Source: Terriglobia bacterium
Lineage (GTDB): Bacteria; Acidobacteriota; Terriglobia; Bryobacterales; Bryobacteraceae
Reading direction: 5' to 3'
DNA: 64,000 nucleotides
Assembly (NCBI GenBank): GCA_020073615.1
Contig: JAIQEX010000012.1
Coordinates: 1-64,000 of the forward strand
A program made the translations under genes and the position numbers. Shown here one piece after another: positions 30,084 to 38,895 of this stretch. A model generated the notes under the pieces. The model was not told where the DNA came from. It searched no databases and saw only the letters and a list, made by a program, of their open reading frames with translations. Position 1 is the first letter of the stretch. Every line of letters begins with the position of its first letter.

Positions 30084-31416
30084 CGACGACCCCGGCTTTC
30101 GCGACCTGCTGGAAACGATCCTCTCGAAAGAGGGGTATCAGGTCGATTCGGGCGCCTCCGTAGCCGATGGTGTCCGGCTGGGATCGCAGCGCCAATATGG
30201 CTTGGCGCTCACGGACCTCAAGCTCCCGGACGGAACCGGCCTGGACGTTCTGCGCTGGTTTACGGAACAGATGCCGGATGCGCCGGTGATCATGCTCACG
30301 GCGTTTGGCACCGTCGAATCGGCCGTGGCTGCCATGAAAATGGGCGCCGCGGATTATCTGGGAAAGCCGCTCAACAGTCCCGATGAGCTTCGGCTCACGG
30401 TGCGGCGGGCGCTGGATCAACGGCGGGCGAACCGCGAATACGCGGTCCTGCGCGAGGAGCAGATACGGCGGTTCGATTGTCAGGGGATGATCGCGGGCGA
30501 CCCGAAGATGGTGGCGGCGCTGGAATTGGCCCGCAAGGTTGCGCCCACCAGCGCGACGGTCTTGCTGACCGGTGAGAGCGGGACGGGAAAGGAAGTCCTG
30601 GCACGCTGTATTCACCTGAACAGCGCGCGCAGCCAGCGGGTCTTTGTGGCGGTGAACTGCGCGGCGCTGTCGCCGACGCTGATCGAGAGCGAGTTGTTCG
30701 GACACGAGAAGGGCGCTTTCACGGGAGCCGTGTCGCAGCACCTGGGCCGTTTCGAGCGGGCGCATGGGGGAACGTTGTTCCTCGATGAAATTGGCGAGCT
30801 GGATGGCGGTCTTCAGGCCAAACTGCTGCGAGTCCTCCAGGAGAAGGCTTTTGAGCGTGTCGGCGGCGCGCGGCAGATCACGGTTGACGTCAGGGTGATC
30901 GCGGCGACGAATCGCGACCTTAAGAAACGGGTTGCCGAAGGGCAGTTCCGCGACGACCTCTACTATCGTCTGAACCGCTTCCCGATCGAGATCCCGCCGC
31001 TACGCGAACGGCTGTCGGATCTCGAACCGCTGGCGGCGTATGTCCTCGCGCGTGCGGCGAAGGAACTCGGTAAGGCGCCGCCCCGGCTGACCAGGGAGGC
31101 AGTTCGGGCGCTGCTTTCGTACCGGTGGCCGGGAAACGTGCGGGAATTGGAGAATGCCATGGAGCGCATGGCGATCCTGTGCGAGGAGAGCATCGATGCG
31201 GGGGACCTGTCGATGCTGCAGGGCGAAGCGCGCAGGCCGCTGCTCTGGCGCGACATCGAACGCCAGGCGATTGAAGACGCCCTGCGCATGAACCACGGCA
31301 ACCGGACCCTCGCCGCGCAGCAACTCGGGATCAGCTTGCGGACCTTACAGTACCGCCTCAAGGAGTACCAACTGGATGACGGCGGCGGGGCGGCAGAAGA
31401 CGTCCCGGAAGCATAA
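30061..31416 (+). CDS. NtrC-family sigma54-dependent response regulator
   Basis: [14 protein letters not shown] receiver; [30 protein letters not shown]; Fis-type [26 protein letters not shown]. Confidence 0.97.
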   Translation: MERILIVDDDPGFRDLLETILSKEGYQVDSGASVADGVRLGSQRQYGLALTDLKLPDGTGLDVLRWFTEQMPDAPVIMLTAFGTVESAVAAMKMGAADYLGKPLNSPDELRLTVRRALDQRRANREYAVLREEQIRRFDCQGMIAGDPKMVAALELARKVAPTSATVLLTGESGTGKEVLARCIHLNSARSQRVFVAVNCAALSPTLIESELFGHEKGAFTGAVSQHLGRFERAHGGTLFLDEIGELDGGLQAKLLRVLQEKAFERVGGARQITVDVRVIAATNRDLKKRVAEGQFRDDLYYRLNRFPIEIPPLRERLSDLEPLAAYVLARAAKELGKAPPRLTREAVRALLSYRWPGNVRELENAMERMAILCEESIDAGDLSMLQGEARRPLLWRDIERQAIEDALRMNHGNRTLAAQQLGISLRTLQYRLKEYQLDDGGGAAEDVPEA

Positions 31417-31464
31417 AAGCGGCGCGCGGGAGGCGACAACCGCGGCCCCCGCGCGCCGCCTCTC

Positions 31465-32004
31465 CTACGGACGAACGCCGGCGCCAAAGCCCCGGCCCAT
31501 CATCCCCATGCCGCGTCCACCGCCCATCATCCCCATTCCCGGCCCCCAACCGAGGCCCATGCAGAGGCCGGCGCCCTCGTATTTGTCGAATTGATCGCGC
31601 TGTGTGGGCGTGAGGATGTTGTAGAGCTGCGCGAACGCCGTGGTGTGAATCGCCTGCATCTTAGCGACCAGCGTTCCGGCCGTCGTGGTCAGTTTGTCGA
31701 TGTCCTTACCCGTTCTGGCCGCATTACGCAGGTCGGTGTGGGCCTGCAGAAGAGCGGGTTGGAGAGCCTGGGTGGCGGCAAGCGCGGTGTCAAAGATCGT
31801 GTTCGCCTGCGCTTTCTGGGATACATCCAAACTCAGGATTGTCGAGATCCGTTCGAGCCACCAGTTGGCCGAGCGTTGGGCGCCGGCCTGTGGATTGGCG
31901 CACCAGTGTCCGAAACCCGGACCCTGGGCCATGGCCATGCCGACCGCAATCGCGGCGACCGCAGCCACTCTCATCATTCTGTTATCGAGCATCGTCGTCA
32001 TCAT
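31465..32004 (-). CDS. Spy/CpxP/ZraP-like periplasmic LTXXQ-type protein
   Basis: Signal peptide, helical body, LTPTQRDQF, Gly/Met-rich tail GPGMGMMGGGRGMGMMGRGFGAG. Confidence 0.8.
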   Translation of the reverse strand: MMTTMLDNRMMRVAAVAAIAVGMAMAQGPGFGHWCANPQAGAQRSANWWLERISTILSLDVSQKAQANTIFDTALAATQALQPALLQAHTDLRNAARTGKDIDKLTTTAGTLVAKMQAIHTTAFAQLYNILTPTQRDQFDKYEGAGLCMGLGWGPGMGMMGGGRGMGMMGRGFGAGVRP

Positions 32005-32047
32005 GGGTCACCTTCTCCATCGTGAATGTGAAACTGCCATTGAGGTA

Positions 32048-32063
32048 CGCAACTCCGATACCA
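32048..32063 (-). promoter_or_regulatory. Candidate sigma54 (-24/-12) promoter for the Spy-like gene
   Basis: Minus strand TGGTATCGGAGTTGCG (TGG-N9-TTGC) with correct spacing, about 45 bp upstream of the ATG. Confidence 0.5.
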
Positions 32064-32136
32064 CGGCTTGGCATCTGCTGGCCGATTGCAATCCGGGGAG
32101 TTACGCGCCGGGGCGCCAAATCCTGGAGCGCCGCCG

Positions 32137-32182
32137 CTGCAGACCGTGCAGGCGAGGGGTGCCGGGTGCGCAAAGACTGCGC
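32137..32182. promoter_or_regulatory. Two dyads CTGCA-gaccg-TGCAG (32137-32151) and GCGCA-aagac-TGCGC (32168-32182), candidate enhancer sites
   Basis: Perfect 5-bp arms with N5; 31 bp apart; same GCA-N5-TGC core as at 28656-28700. Confidence 0.5.
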
Positions 32183-32457
32183 GGGTCGGGTCCGGTTGAA
32201 AGGGCCCTGGTGCGCCGCCAGGCTGGCGCGATCGCATCGCTACATAGGAGTCCGTCGACGAAGAGATGTGCCCCTGCGTCTGCCGACCCGGGCCGCCCCG
32301 GAAGATTACCGGCAACAAGACAAACCGCGAGCCGATCCGGCAATTACAGACGCGCCTCCTGGAACTCGCAGTTGACGCCGCGGAAGGAGCCACTCTTGGG
32401 GGGGTACCGCCCGGCCTTGCAAGAGACTAGAATAGGATTTTAAGAGTTTTTTATCCT

Positions 32458-34017
32458 ATGACCACGGCTACCAAGACTCAGAAGGACAACATCGCGGCGC
32501 TCGAAAAGGCGCGCGAGCGGGTGCGCGCCGGCGGCGGAGCGGAGCGCGCGGCGAAACAGCACGCGGACGGCAAGCTGACGGCGCGGGAGCGCGTGGCCAT
32601 GCTGCTGGATCGCGACACGTTCCAGGAGACGGGGCTGTTTGCGCAGCACCATGCGACGCTGTTCGGCATGGCGGACAAGCCGATGCCGGCCGATGGCGTG
32701 GTCACCGGCTCGGGCAAAGTGGGCGGGCGGACGGTGCATGTCGCCAGCCAGGACTTCACGGTTGCGGGCGGTTCGGCGGGCGAAGTGCACGGCATCAAGA
32801 TCGCCGGCGCCATGCGCCATTCCCTCGACACGGGCACGCCGTTTCTGTTCATCAACGATTCCGGCGGCGCCCGCGTGCAGGAGGGCGTGGGCAGCCTGGC
32901 AGGTTATGCCAAGGTGTTCTATCACAACGTCATGCTTTCGGGCGTGGTGCCGCAGATTTCGCTCATCTGCGGGCCCTGCGCGGGGGGCGCCGCCTACTCG
33001 CCCGCGCTCACCGATTTCATCATCCAGACCAGCTACGCGTACATGTTCATCACCGGACCGGCAGTGATCAAACAGGTCACCAACGAGGTGATCACGGCCG
33101 AACAACTGGGCGGCGCGCGCGCGCAGATGAACAATTCCGGGGTGGTCCACTTCGTCGCGGAAAACGACGTGGAGGCCATCAAAATCTGCAAACGCCTGCT
33201 CTCCTTTCTTCCGTCCAACAACCTGGAAGATCCGCCGCGGGTGGATCCCGACAAGCGTCACATGCGCGACGACTCGTTGAACCGCATCGTGCCGGACGAC
33301 ACCAAGATGCCGTACGACGTGCGGGAGATCATCACGCGCATCGTGGACCGCGAAGATTTTCTGGAGGTGCAGAAGGAGTACGCGAAGAACCTGGTGATCG
33401 GCTTCGGGCGCATCGTGGGCCGCACGGTGGGCATCATCGCCAACCAGCCGTGCGTGCTGGCGGGCGCGCTGGACATCAACGCCTCCGACAAGGGCGCGCG
33501 GTTCATCCGCTTCTGCAACGCGTTCAACATACCGCTGGTGACGCTGGTGGACGTGCCCGGGTTCCTGCCCGGCGTGGATCAGGAACACGGCGGCATCATC
33601 CGGCACGGGGCGAAGCTGCTGTTCGCCTACTCGGCGGCCACCGTACCCAAGCTGACGGTGGTGGTACGCAAGGCTTTCGGGGGCGGCTACATCGCCATGT
33701 GCGCGAAGGACCTGGGGGCGGACCACGTGTTCGCCTGGCCCACCGCCGAAATCGCCGTCATGGGGGCGGAAGGCGCGGCGGAAATCGTGTTTCGCCGCGA
33801 GATTGCCGCGGCCGAAGACCAGGATGCGCGGCGGCGCGAGCTCATCGAAGAGTACCGCGAAACATTCGCGACCCCTTATGTTGCGGCGGGCGCGCGCCTG
33901 GTGGACGAAATCATCGAGCCCGCCGAGACGCGCGGCTGTCTGGCGGCGGCGCTGGAGGCGCTGCACACCAAGCGCGTGCTGCGTCCCTCGAAGAAGCACG
34001 GGAACATTCCGCTGTGA
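32458..34017 (+). CDS. Acyl-CoA (propionyl/methylmalonyl-CoA-type) carboxylase carboxyltransferase subunit
   Basis: RVAMLLDRDTFQETG, SGGARVQEGVGSLAGYAKVFY, CGPCAGGAAYSPALTDF, VPGFLPGVDQEHGGIIRHGAKLLFAY. Confidence 0.95.
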   Translation: MTTATKTQKDNIAALEKARERVRAGGGAERAAKQHADGKLTARERVAMLLDRDTFQETGLFAQHHATLFGMADKPMPADGVVTGSGKVGGRTVHVASQDFTVAGGSAGEVHGIKIAGAMRHSLDTGTPFLFINDSGGARVQEGVGSLAGYAKVFYHNVMLSGVVPQISLICGPCAGGAAYSPALTDFIIQTSYAYMFITGPAVIKQVTNEVITAEQLGGARAQMNNSGVVHFVAENDVEAIKICKRLLSFLPSNNLEDPPRVDPDKRHMRDDSLNRIVPDDTKMPYDVREIITRIVDREDFLEVQKEYAKNLVIGFGRIVGRTVGIIANQPCVLAGALDINASDKGARFIRFCNAFNIPLVTLVDVPGFLPGVDQEHGGIIRHGAKLLFAYSAATVPKLTVVVRKAFGGGYIAMCAKDLGADHVFAWPTAEIAVMGAEGAAEIVFRREIAAAEDQDARRRELIEEYRETFATPYVAAGARLVDEIIEPAETRGCLAAALEALHTKRVLRPSKKHGNIPL

Positions 34018-34026
34018 GGTGACCCG

Positions 34027-34296
34027 ATGGCGCCCGTACTGGAGATCGAAACACTGGAGATCGAAACCGTGATCGAGCAGCGGCCGGAGATCGGCGAGCG
34101 GCACCGCGTGCTGATTGCGGCGGCGGTGGCGGCGGTGGTAGGCGGCCCCTTCCGCATTCTGGAAATCAAGCCGGCGGAGCCCGCCGCGACGGGCTGGAAA
34201 CATTGCGGCCGGATCTCGAAGCCGGTCACGCGCGCGGTGCTTCGCCGGCGCACCCAGGTCCGCACCAGGGCGGCCCGCAAGGAGGACAAGCGGTGA
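34027..34296 (+). CDS. Small accessory subunit of the acyl-CoA carboxylase/decarboxylase cluster
   Basis: Position between carboxyltransferase and biotin carrier; VLIAAAVAAVVGGPFRILEIKP...GWKHCGRISKP pattern of such small subunits. Confidence 0.5.
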   Translation: MAPVLEIETLEIETVIEQRPEIGERHRVLIAAAVAAVVGGPFRILEIKPAEPAATGWKHCGRISKPVTRAVLRRRTQVRTRAARKEDKR

Positions 34297-34658
34297 AACT
34301 TCGCATCACGATCGAGGACACGAGCTACGACGTGGCGGTGGAGGTTCTCGCGGAACCGGAGGCCGCACCGCACGCGGAGGACCCGCTGGCGGCGGTACCC
34401 GAATCGGTGCTGCAGCCGCCGCATCTGCCCGACACCAGGCCGGAGGACAGGATCTGCCGCAGCCCGATTGCGGGCATGGTGGTAGCCATTACAGTTGCGC
34501 CGCGCCAGAGGGTCCGGCAGAACGATCCGCTGCTGACCATCGAGGCCATGAAGATGCAGACCTCGATTGGGGCGCCGGTGGCCGGCGTGGTGGAGGAGAT
34601 CCTGGTGAAGGCCGGGGAGGCCGTGAAGTCGGGCCAGGTGTTGTGCCGGCTGGGCTGA
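34293..34658 (+). CDS. Biotin carboxyl carrier protein
   Basis: LLTIEAMKMQTSIGAPVAGVVEEILVKAGEAVKSGQVL; GTG start overlapping the upstream stop. Confidence 0.92.
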   Translation: MKLRITIEDTSYDVAVEVLAEPEAAPHAEDPLAAVPESVLQPPHLPDTRPEDRICRSPIAGMVVAITVAPRQRVRQNDPLLTIEAMKMQTSIGAPVAGVVEEILVKAGEAVKSGQVLCRLG

Positions 34659-34688
34659 AGGGCGGGCGGTAGGAATCCACATTTCCCC

Positions 34689-34745
34689 TTGACAAGCAAC
34701 AGATCTGTCGCTACTATTCCAAGTAAAGCAACAACCTTATTGCTT
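34689..34745 (+). promoter_or_regulatory. Sigma70-type promoter (TTGACA-N17-TACTAT) with downstream palindrome AAGCAA-N8-TTGCTT
   Basis: TTGACA 34689-34694, TACTAT 34712-34717; AAGCAA 34726-34731 / TTGCTT 34740-34745. Confidence 0.7.
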
Positions 34746-34764
34746 CTGGCTTGAGAGGTGGCGA

Positions 34765-35991
34765 ATGGCAAGGCGAATACTGGCGGGCGGCGTTCCCGAG
34801 CCGGAGGAGCTGTTCGGCCGGGAGCACACCATCCGATTCATCTGGGAGCAGTTGCGGGGCAACAACATTTTGCTGGTGGCGCCGCGGCGCTTCGGGAAGA
34901 CGGGGGTGATGAACCACCTCTTGAAGCGGACCGAGCCCGGATATGTGGCGGTCTACCTGGATGTGGAGGACGTTCACGATCCGGAGGTCTTCTGTTCCAA
35001 CCTGATTGCCGGTCTTCTGGAACACAACGGTCTGCGCTCCATCATCGCCGGCACAAAGGCTCTACCCAAGAAAGTCCTGGACATTATCGCCTCGCGAGTC
35101 GGCGGCGTGAAGATGGAAGGCTTCGAGATCGAGCTGCGGGACGTGGTGCGGGACGAATGGGCCAGCGTCACGCGGGCGCTGATTCTTGAAATGGAAAAGG
35201 CCGACCAGACGGTGCTTTTTATCCTCGACGAGTTCCCGCAACTGATCGAGAACATCGCCAGGAAGCACCAGGACGAGGCGGCGCGCACTTTTCTGCAGTG
35301 GTTCCGGTCGCTGCGCATGAAACAGAAAGACGTGCTGCGGCGGTACCGGTTCGTGCTGGGCGGTTCCACGAGCATCGACTTGACCCTGCGGCGGCTGGAG
35401 GTGCCCGACAAGCTGAACGATTTCTACCGCGTGCCGATTGAAGCGCTAAGCCAGGAACACGCGGAGGCTCTTTTCGACGCCCTGGCGGAGACCTCCGGGC
35501 TGCGCTTCACGGCGGAAGGGCGGGCGGCGTTCTTCGAGCTGGTCGCGCCGCCGGTTCCTTACTTCCTGCAGTTGTTCGTTTCGCAGATCCGGCTGGAGGA
35601 GAAGCTGAAGGACCGGGAACTGGGCCCGGAGGAGGTGGCCGCGGTGTATCACCGCCGGGTGCTGGGGCCCACGTGCCGCGCTTATTTCGACTACTACCGC
35701 CAGCGGTTGAAGCGCTACGGGGAGAAGGGCGAACGTGCGGCGTGGGCGGTGTTGCAGGAGGTGGCGCACGCTCCCTCGGGCCGGGTGTCGGACAGCATGC
35801 TCTACGACGTGTATCGGCGCGCGCGGGGGAAGGGGGCATCCAGTTTCGAGTTCAGCGAGATCATGGCCGACCTGGAAAGCGACTGGTACCTGCTGCTGGA
35901 CCTGAAGACCAACGAGTACGGTTTCCTGCTGCAGGTGATGCGCGATTGGTGGAAGCGGTTCAGCCGAACGGTGGGCGGGAAGTCGAAATAG
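34765..35991 (+). CDS. STAND/AAA-type P-loop ATPase (archaeal-ATPase-like)
   Basis: LLVAPRRFGKTGVMNHLL (Walker A), VLFILDEFPQLIE (Walker B), FVLGGSTSIDL sensor-like strand. Confidence 0.85.
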   Translation: MARRILAGGVPEPEELFGREHTIRFIWEQLRGNNILLVAPRRFGKTGVMNHLLKRTEPGYVAVYLDVEDVHDPEVFCSNLIAGLLEHNGLRSIIAGTKALPKKVLDIIASRVGGVKMEGFEIELRDVVRDEWASVTRALILEMEKADQTVLFILDEFPQLIENIARKHQDEAARTFLQWFRSLRMKQKDVLRRYRFVLGGSTSIDLTLRRLEVPDKLNDFYRVPIEALSQEHAEALFDALAETSGLRFTAEGRAAFFELVAPPVPYFLQLFVSQIRLEEKLKDRELGPEEVAAVYHRRVLGPTCRAYFDYYRQRLKRYGEKGERAAWAVLQEVAHAPSGRVSDSMLYDVYRRARGKGASSFEFSEIMADLESDWYLLLDLKTNEYGFLLQVMRDWWKRFSRTVGGKSK

Positions 35992-36000
35992 GAGCCGACG

Positions 36001-38895
36001 ATGGCATTCGCGCACTTGTCTTACGATCCCTGGGAGTTGCAGCGGGAGGAACGCGAAAAAAGGTTCGTGGGGCGCGAGGCGCTGCTGGAGCAGGTGCTGG
36101 GCGCGGTCGCCGAGCAGCAAGGGCACGGGACGCTGCAGCATTACCTGCTGCTGGGACCGCGCGGAATCGGGAAGACCACCTTGCTGCTGACGCTACGCGA
36201 CCGGGTGCGGGACCAACTCTCGGCGCAGTGGTGGTGCGTGCAGCTTCGCGAGGAGGAGTACTTTGTCCGGACGCTTCGGGACCTGCTGGAACTGACGCTG
36301 CGCGGTCTGGCGGAAGAGGAATCGCTACCCGACGCGGCGGAGTTGGCGGACTGGGTGCATGGAGAGCCGAACGCGGAGCGGAGCCTGGCGCTGGCCGTGG
36401 AGGGATTGCGGGCCTTGGCAGCGAAGCATGGCAAGCGGGTGCTGCTGCTGGTGGACAATTTCGACCGGGTGTTTCCAGCGACGGCGGCGGGCCGGGGTAA
36501 GAAGCGGCCGCCGGAGAGCGAATTCCGGGCCTTTCGGAAGCTGCTCAGCCGGGAGGGCTTTTTGATGGTCGTCGGCGCGTCGGTGCGGCTGTTCGAGGAG
36601 ATTGCGGCGTACGACCGTGCCTTCTTCAATTTCTTCGTGCCGGTGGAAGTTCCCGACCTTTCCGAGGACGAGATCTGCGAGTTACTGCGACGCTGCGCGG
36701 AGGCGGAGGGCAACACCAGGTTCCTGGCGCAGTTCGACGCGATGCGGGAGAAGGTGCGGGCGATCACCTACATGACAGGAGGGAATCCGCGGCTGGTAGT
36801 GATGCTATACGACGTGCTGCGGCAGCATGAGATGGCGCCGGTGGTGCAAGCGCTGCGGGAGACGGTGGGCGGACTAACGCCGCTGCTGAAGCACGTGCTG
36901 GACGACATGCCGCGGCAGCAGAGCAAGACGCTGGATGCGCTGGCGCGGCTGCGGGTGCCTGCATCGCCGAACGAGATTGCGAAGCTGGCGCGGCTGCCGC
37001 TGAACGTGGTCACGACGCAGCTTGGCCGTTTGAAGGAGGGCCGGTTTGTAGCTGTGGCGGGAGAGGGCAAAGGGCGGCCGGCCACGTACCGGATTGCGGA
37101 CCCAATGTTTCACACGTGGTACCAGATGCGGTATCTGCGTCCGGCGGGGCGACGGGTGGAGTTGTTTGTGGAGTTCATACGTGCCTGGTTTTCGGTGGAG
37201 GAGCGGCGGAAGTTTCTGGATGAGAGATGGCGGGAGTTGAGGACGGGACGGCGGGTGGGCATGGAGGCGGCGCTCACGATCCAGCACTATGCGTCCGCTC
37301 TCGAGGATAAGCGGGAGCGGTGGGGGCACGTGGAGCGGCTGGCCGATGTGCTCGCGGAAGGAGGAAAGGAGCGCGAGGCGGCGATGTTGCTGGCGGAGTC
37401 CGCGGAGCCGGACGCGTTCACGGAAATAAACTTTGACTCGGCAGGGTATCGGTTACTGGGGTTTCGGAGAGTGGCGAAGCGGGATCTCAAGGGAGCGGTC
37501 GCAGCGTTCCAGGAGGCACTGCGGCAGGAGCCGGGAAACGCGGCGGCTAGGATAGGTCTGGGGCTGTCCTTTGCGGAGGCCGGGAAACATACTTTGGCGG
37601 TACAGGAGTTAGGGCGGGTTCTTGAGATGAAGGGTCTCCCAGTGGAACAGGTTGCCACGGCGCTCGTAGGAAGGGCTGCCGAGAAAGAAGAACTCGGCGA
37701 CCTCCAGGGCGCAATTGCCGATTCTACGGCAGTGGTGGAGTTGGCTGGTGCTCCAGTCGAAGGCGTTGCCATGGCGCTCTACAACCGAGGGCACGCGAAG
37801 GGGCAAGGCGGGGACAGACAGGGAGCGATTGCCGACTACACCTCAATGTTGGGGTTGGCCGGCGCTCCCGTAGAAGTAGTTGCCAGGGCGCTCTACAACC
37901 GAGGGCACACGAAGGGGCAAGGCGGGGACAGACAGGGAGCGATTGCCGACTACACGGCAGTGGCGGAACTGGGCGAGGCTCCGGTGGAACAAATAGGTAT
38001 GGCATTGATAAACCGGGGCTTCACGAAAGAGCAACTCGGGGACCCAAACGGCGCAATTGCCGACTACACGGCAGTGGTGGAGTTGACTGGCGTTTCGGTG
38101 GAACGAGTTGCGATGGCGCTCGTCAACCGGGGCGGCATGAAGGTACAACTCAAGGATCTCCAGGGCGCAATTGCCGATTCTACGGCAGCGGTGGAGTTGG
38201 CCGGCGCTCCTGCGAAAGGCGTTGCCAGGGCGCTCTTGTGCCGAGGCATCGCGAAAGGGCAACTGGGGGATAGACAGGGAGCGATTGTCGACTATACGGC
38301 AGTGGTTGAGTTGCCCCGCGCTCCGATCGAACAAGTTGCCAATGCGCTCAACAATCGCGGCACGGTTCTGAGCGACCTCGGGAGGACGGAAGAAGCGATT
38401 GCGTCCTTTGAACGATGCCTGGAATTGAAGGCGAGTGAGGAGTCAGTACACGCATCCTTCACCGGGCTGGTAGGAGTTCTCCTCGCCAACGGAAGGGATG
38501 CCGAAGCAGCGGATTGGATGGTGCGACTGGACGAGTTCGAATCGACGGACGTGCCGATAGAGGCTCGGCTGGAAGCCAGAATCCAGGCGGTCAAGGCGGC
38601 GGGGAGCCAGTATGGGCCCGACGCCGCCGAGATGCTGCTGGATGCGGCATTGCGCGGAGGACCGGAGGATATTCGGGCGCGGCTGGAATTCCTCGGGCCG
38701 GCTATTCAGTATGCGAAGTCGGGAGATGAGCAGGCCCTGTACCGGCTGCCGGAGCGGGAACGCGACATGGCAAAACAGATCGCCGGTTCGCTCTCTACTC
38801 CTGCCGTAGCGCCCGCACCGGATCTACCCGGCTCGCCCGCCGCGCGGGCAGGAAACTCGCGAACAGGGCGGCGGCTACCAGCACGGAAATCGTGA
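36001..38895 (+). CDS. STAND/AAA-type P-loop ATPase with winged-helix-like segment and C-terminal TPR-like repeats
   Basis: LLLGPRGIGKTTLL, VLLLVDNFDRVF, TGGNPRLVVMLYDVL, wHTH SPNEIAKLARLPLNVVTTQLGRLKEGRFV; 38-aa repeats D.QGAIADYTAVVEL.GAPVE.VAMAL.NRG..K.QLG. Confidence 0.87.
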   Translation: MAFAHLSYDPWELQREEREKRFVGREALLEQVLGAVAEQQGHGTLQHYLLLGPRGIGKTTLLLTLRDRVRDQLSAQWWCVQLREEEYFVRTLRDLLELTLRGLAEEESLPDAAELADWVHGEPNAERSLALAVEGLRALAAKHGKRVLLLVDNFDRVFPATAAGRGKKRPPESEFRAFRKLLSREGFLMVVGASVRLFEEIAAYDRAFFNFFVPVEVPDLSEDEICELLRRCAEAEGNTRFLAQFDAMREKVRAITYMTGGNPRLVVMLYDVLRQHEMAPVVQALRETVGGLTPLLKHVLDDMPRQQSKTLDALARLRVPASPNEIAKLARLPLNVVTTQLGRLKEGRFVAVAGEGKGRPATYRIADPMFHTWYQMRYLRPAGRRVELFVEFIRAWFSVEERRKFLDERWRELRTGRRVGMEAALTIQHYASALEDKRERWGHVERLADVLAEGGKEREAAMLLAESAEPDAFTEINFDSAGYRLLGFRRVAKRDLKGAVAAFQEALRQEPGNAAARIGLGLSFAEAGKHTLAVQELGRVLEMKGLPVEQVATALVGRAAEKEELGDLQGAIADSTAVVELAGAPVEGVAMALYNRGHAKGQGGDRQGAIADYTSMLGLAGAPVEVVARALYNRGHTKGQGGDRQGAIADYTAVAELGEAPVEQIGMALINRGFTKEQLGDPNGAIADYTAVVELTGVSVERVAMALVNRGGMKVQLKDLQGAIADSTAAVELAGAPAKGVARALLCRGIAKGQLGDRQGAIVDYTAVVELPRAPIEQVANALNNRGTVLSDLGRTEEAIASFERCLELKASEESVHASFTGLVGVLLANGRDAEAADWMVRLDEFESTDVPIEARLEARIQAVKAAGSQYGPDAAEMLLDAALRGGPEDIRARLEFLGPAIQYAKSGDEQALYRLPERERDMAKQIAGSLSTPAVAPAPDLPGSPAARAGNSRTGRRLPARKS
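37710..38400. repeat. In-frame tandem repeats, 114-bp period (38 aa), about 6 units
   Basis: gcgattgccgactacac at 37825 and 37939 (exactly 114 bp); flanking 70 bp nearly identical. Confidence 0.9.

Noticed and set aside
32440-34203. 587-aa minus-strand ORF
   Set aside because: Shadow of the acyl-CoA carboxylase gene (His/Arg-rich composition).
37710-38400. Repeat array considered as CRISPR
   Set aside because: 114-bp period, in frame, no spacer/repeat structure; it is a coding TPR-like array.
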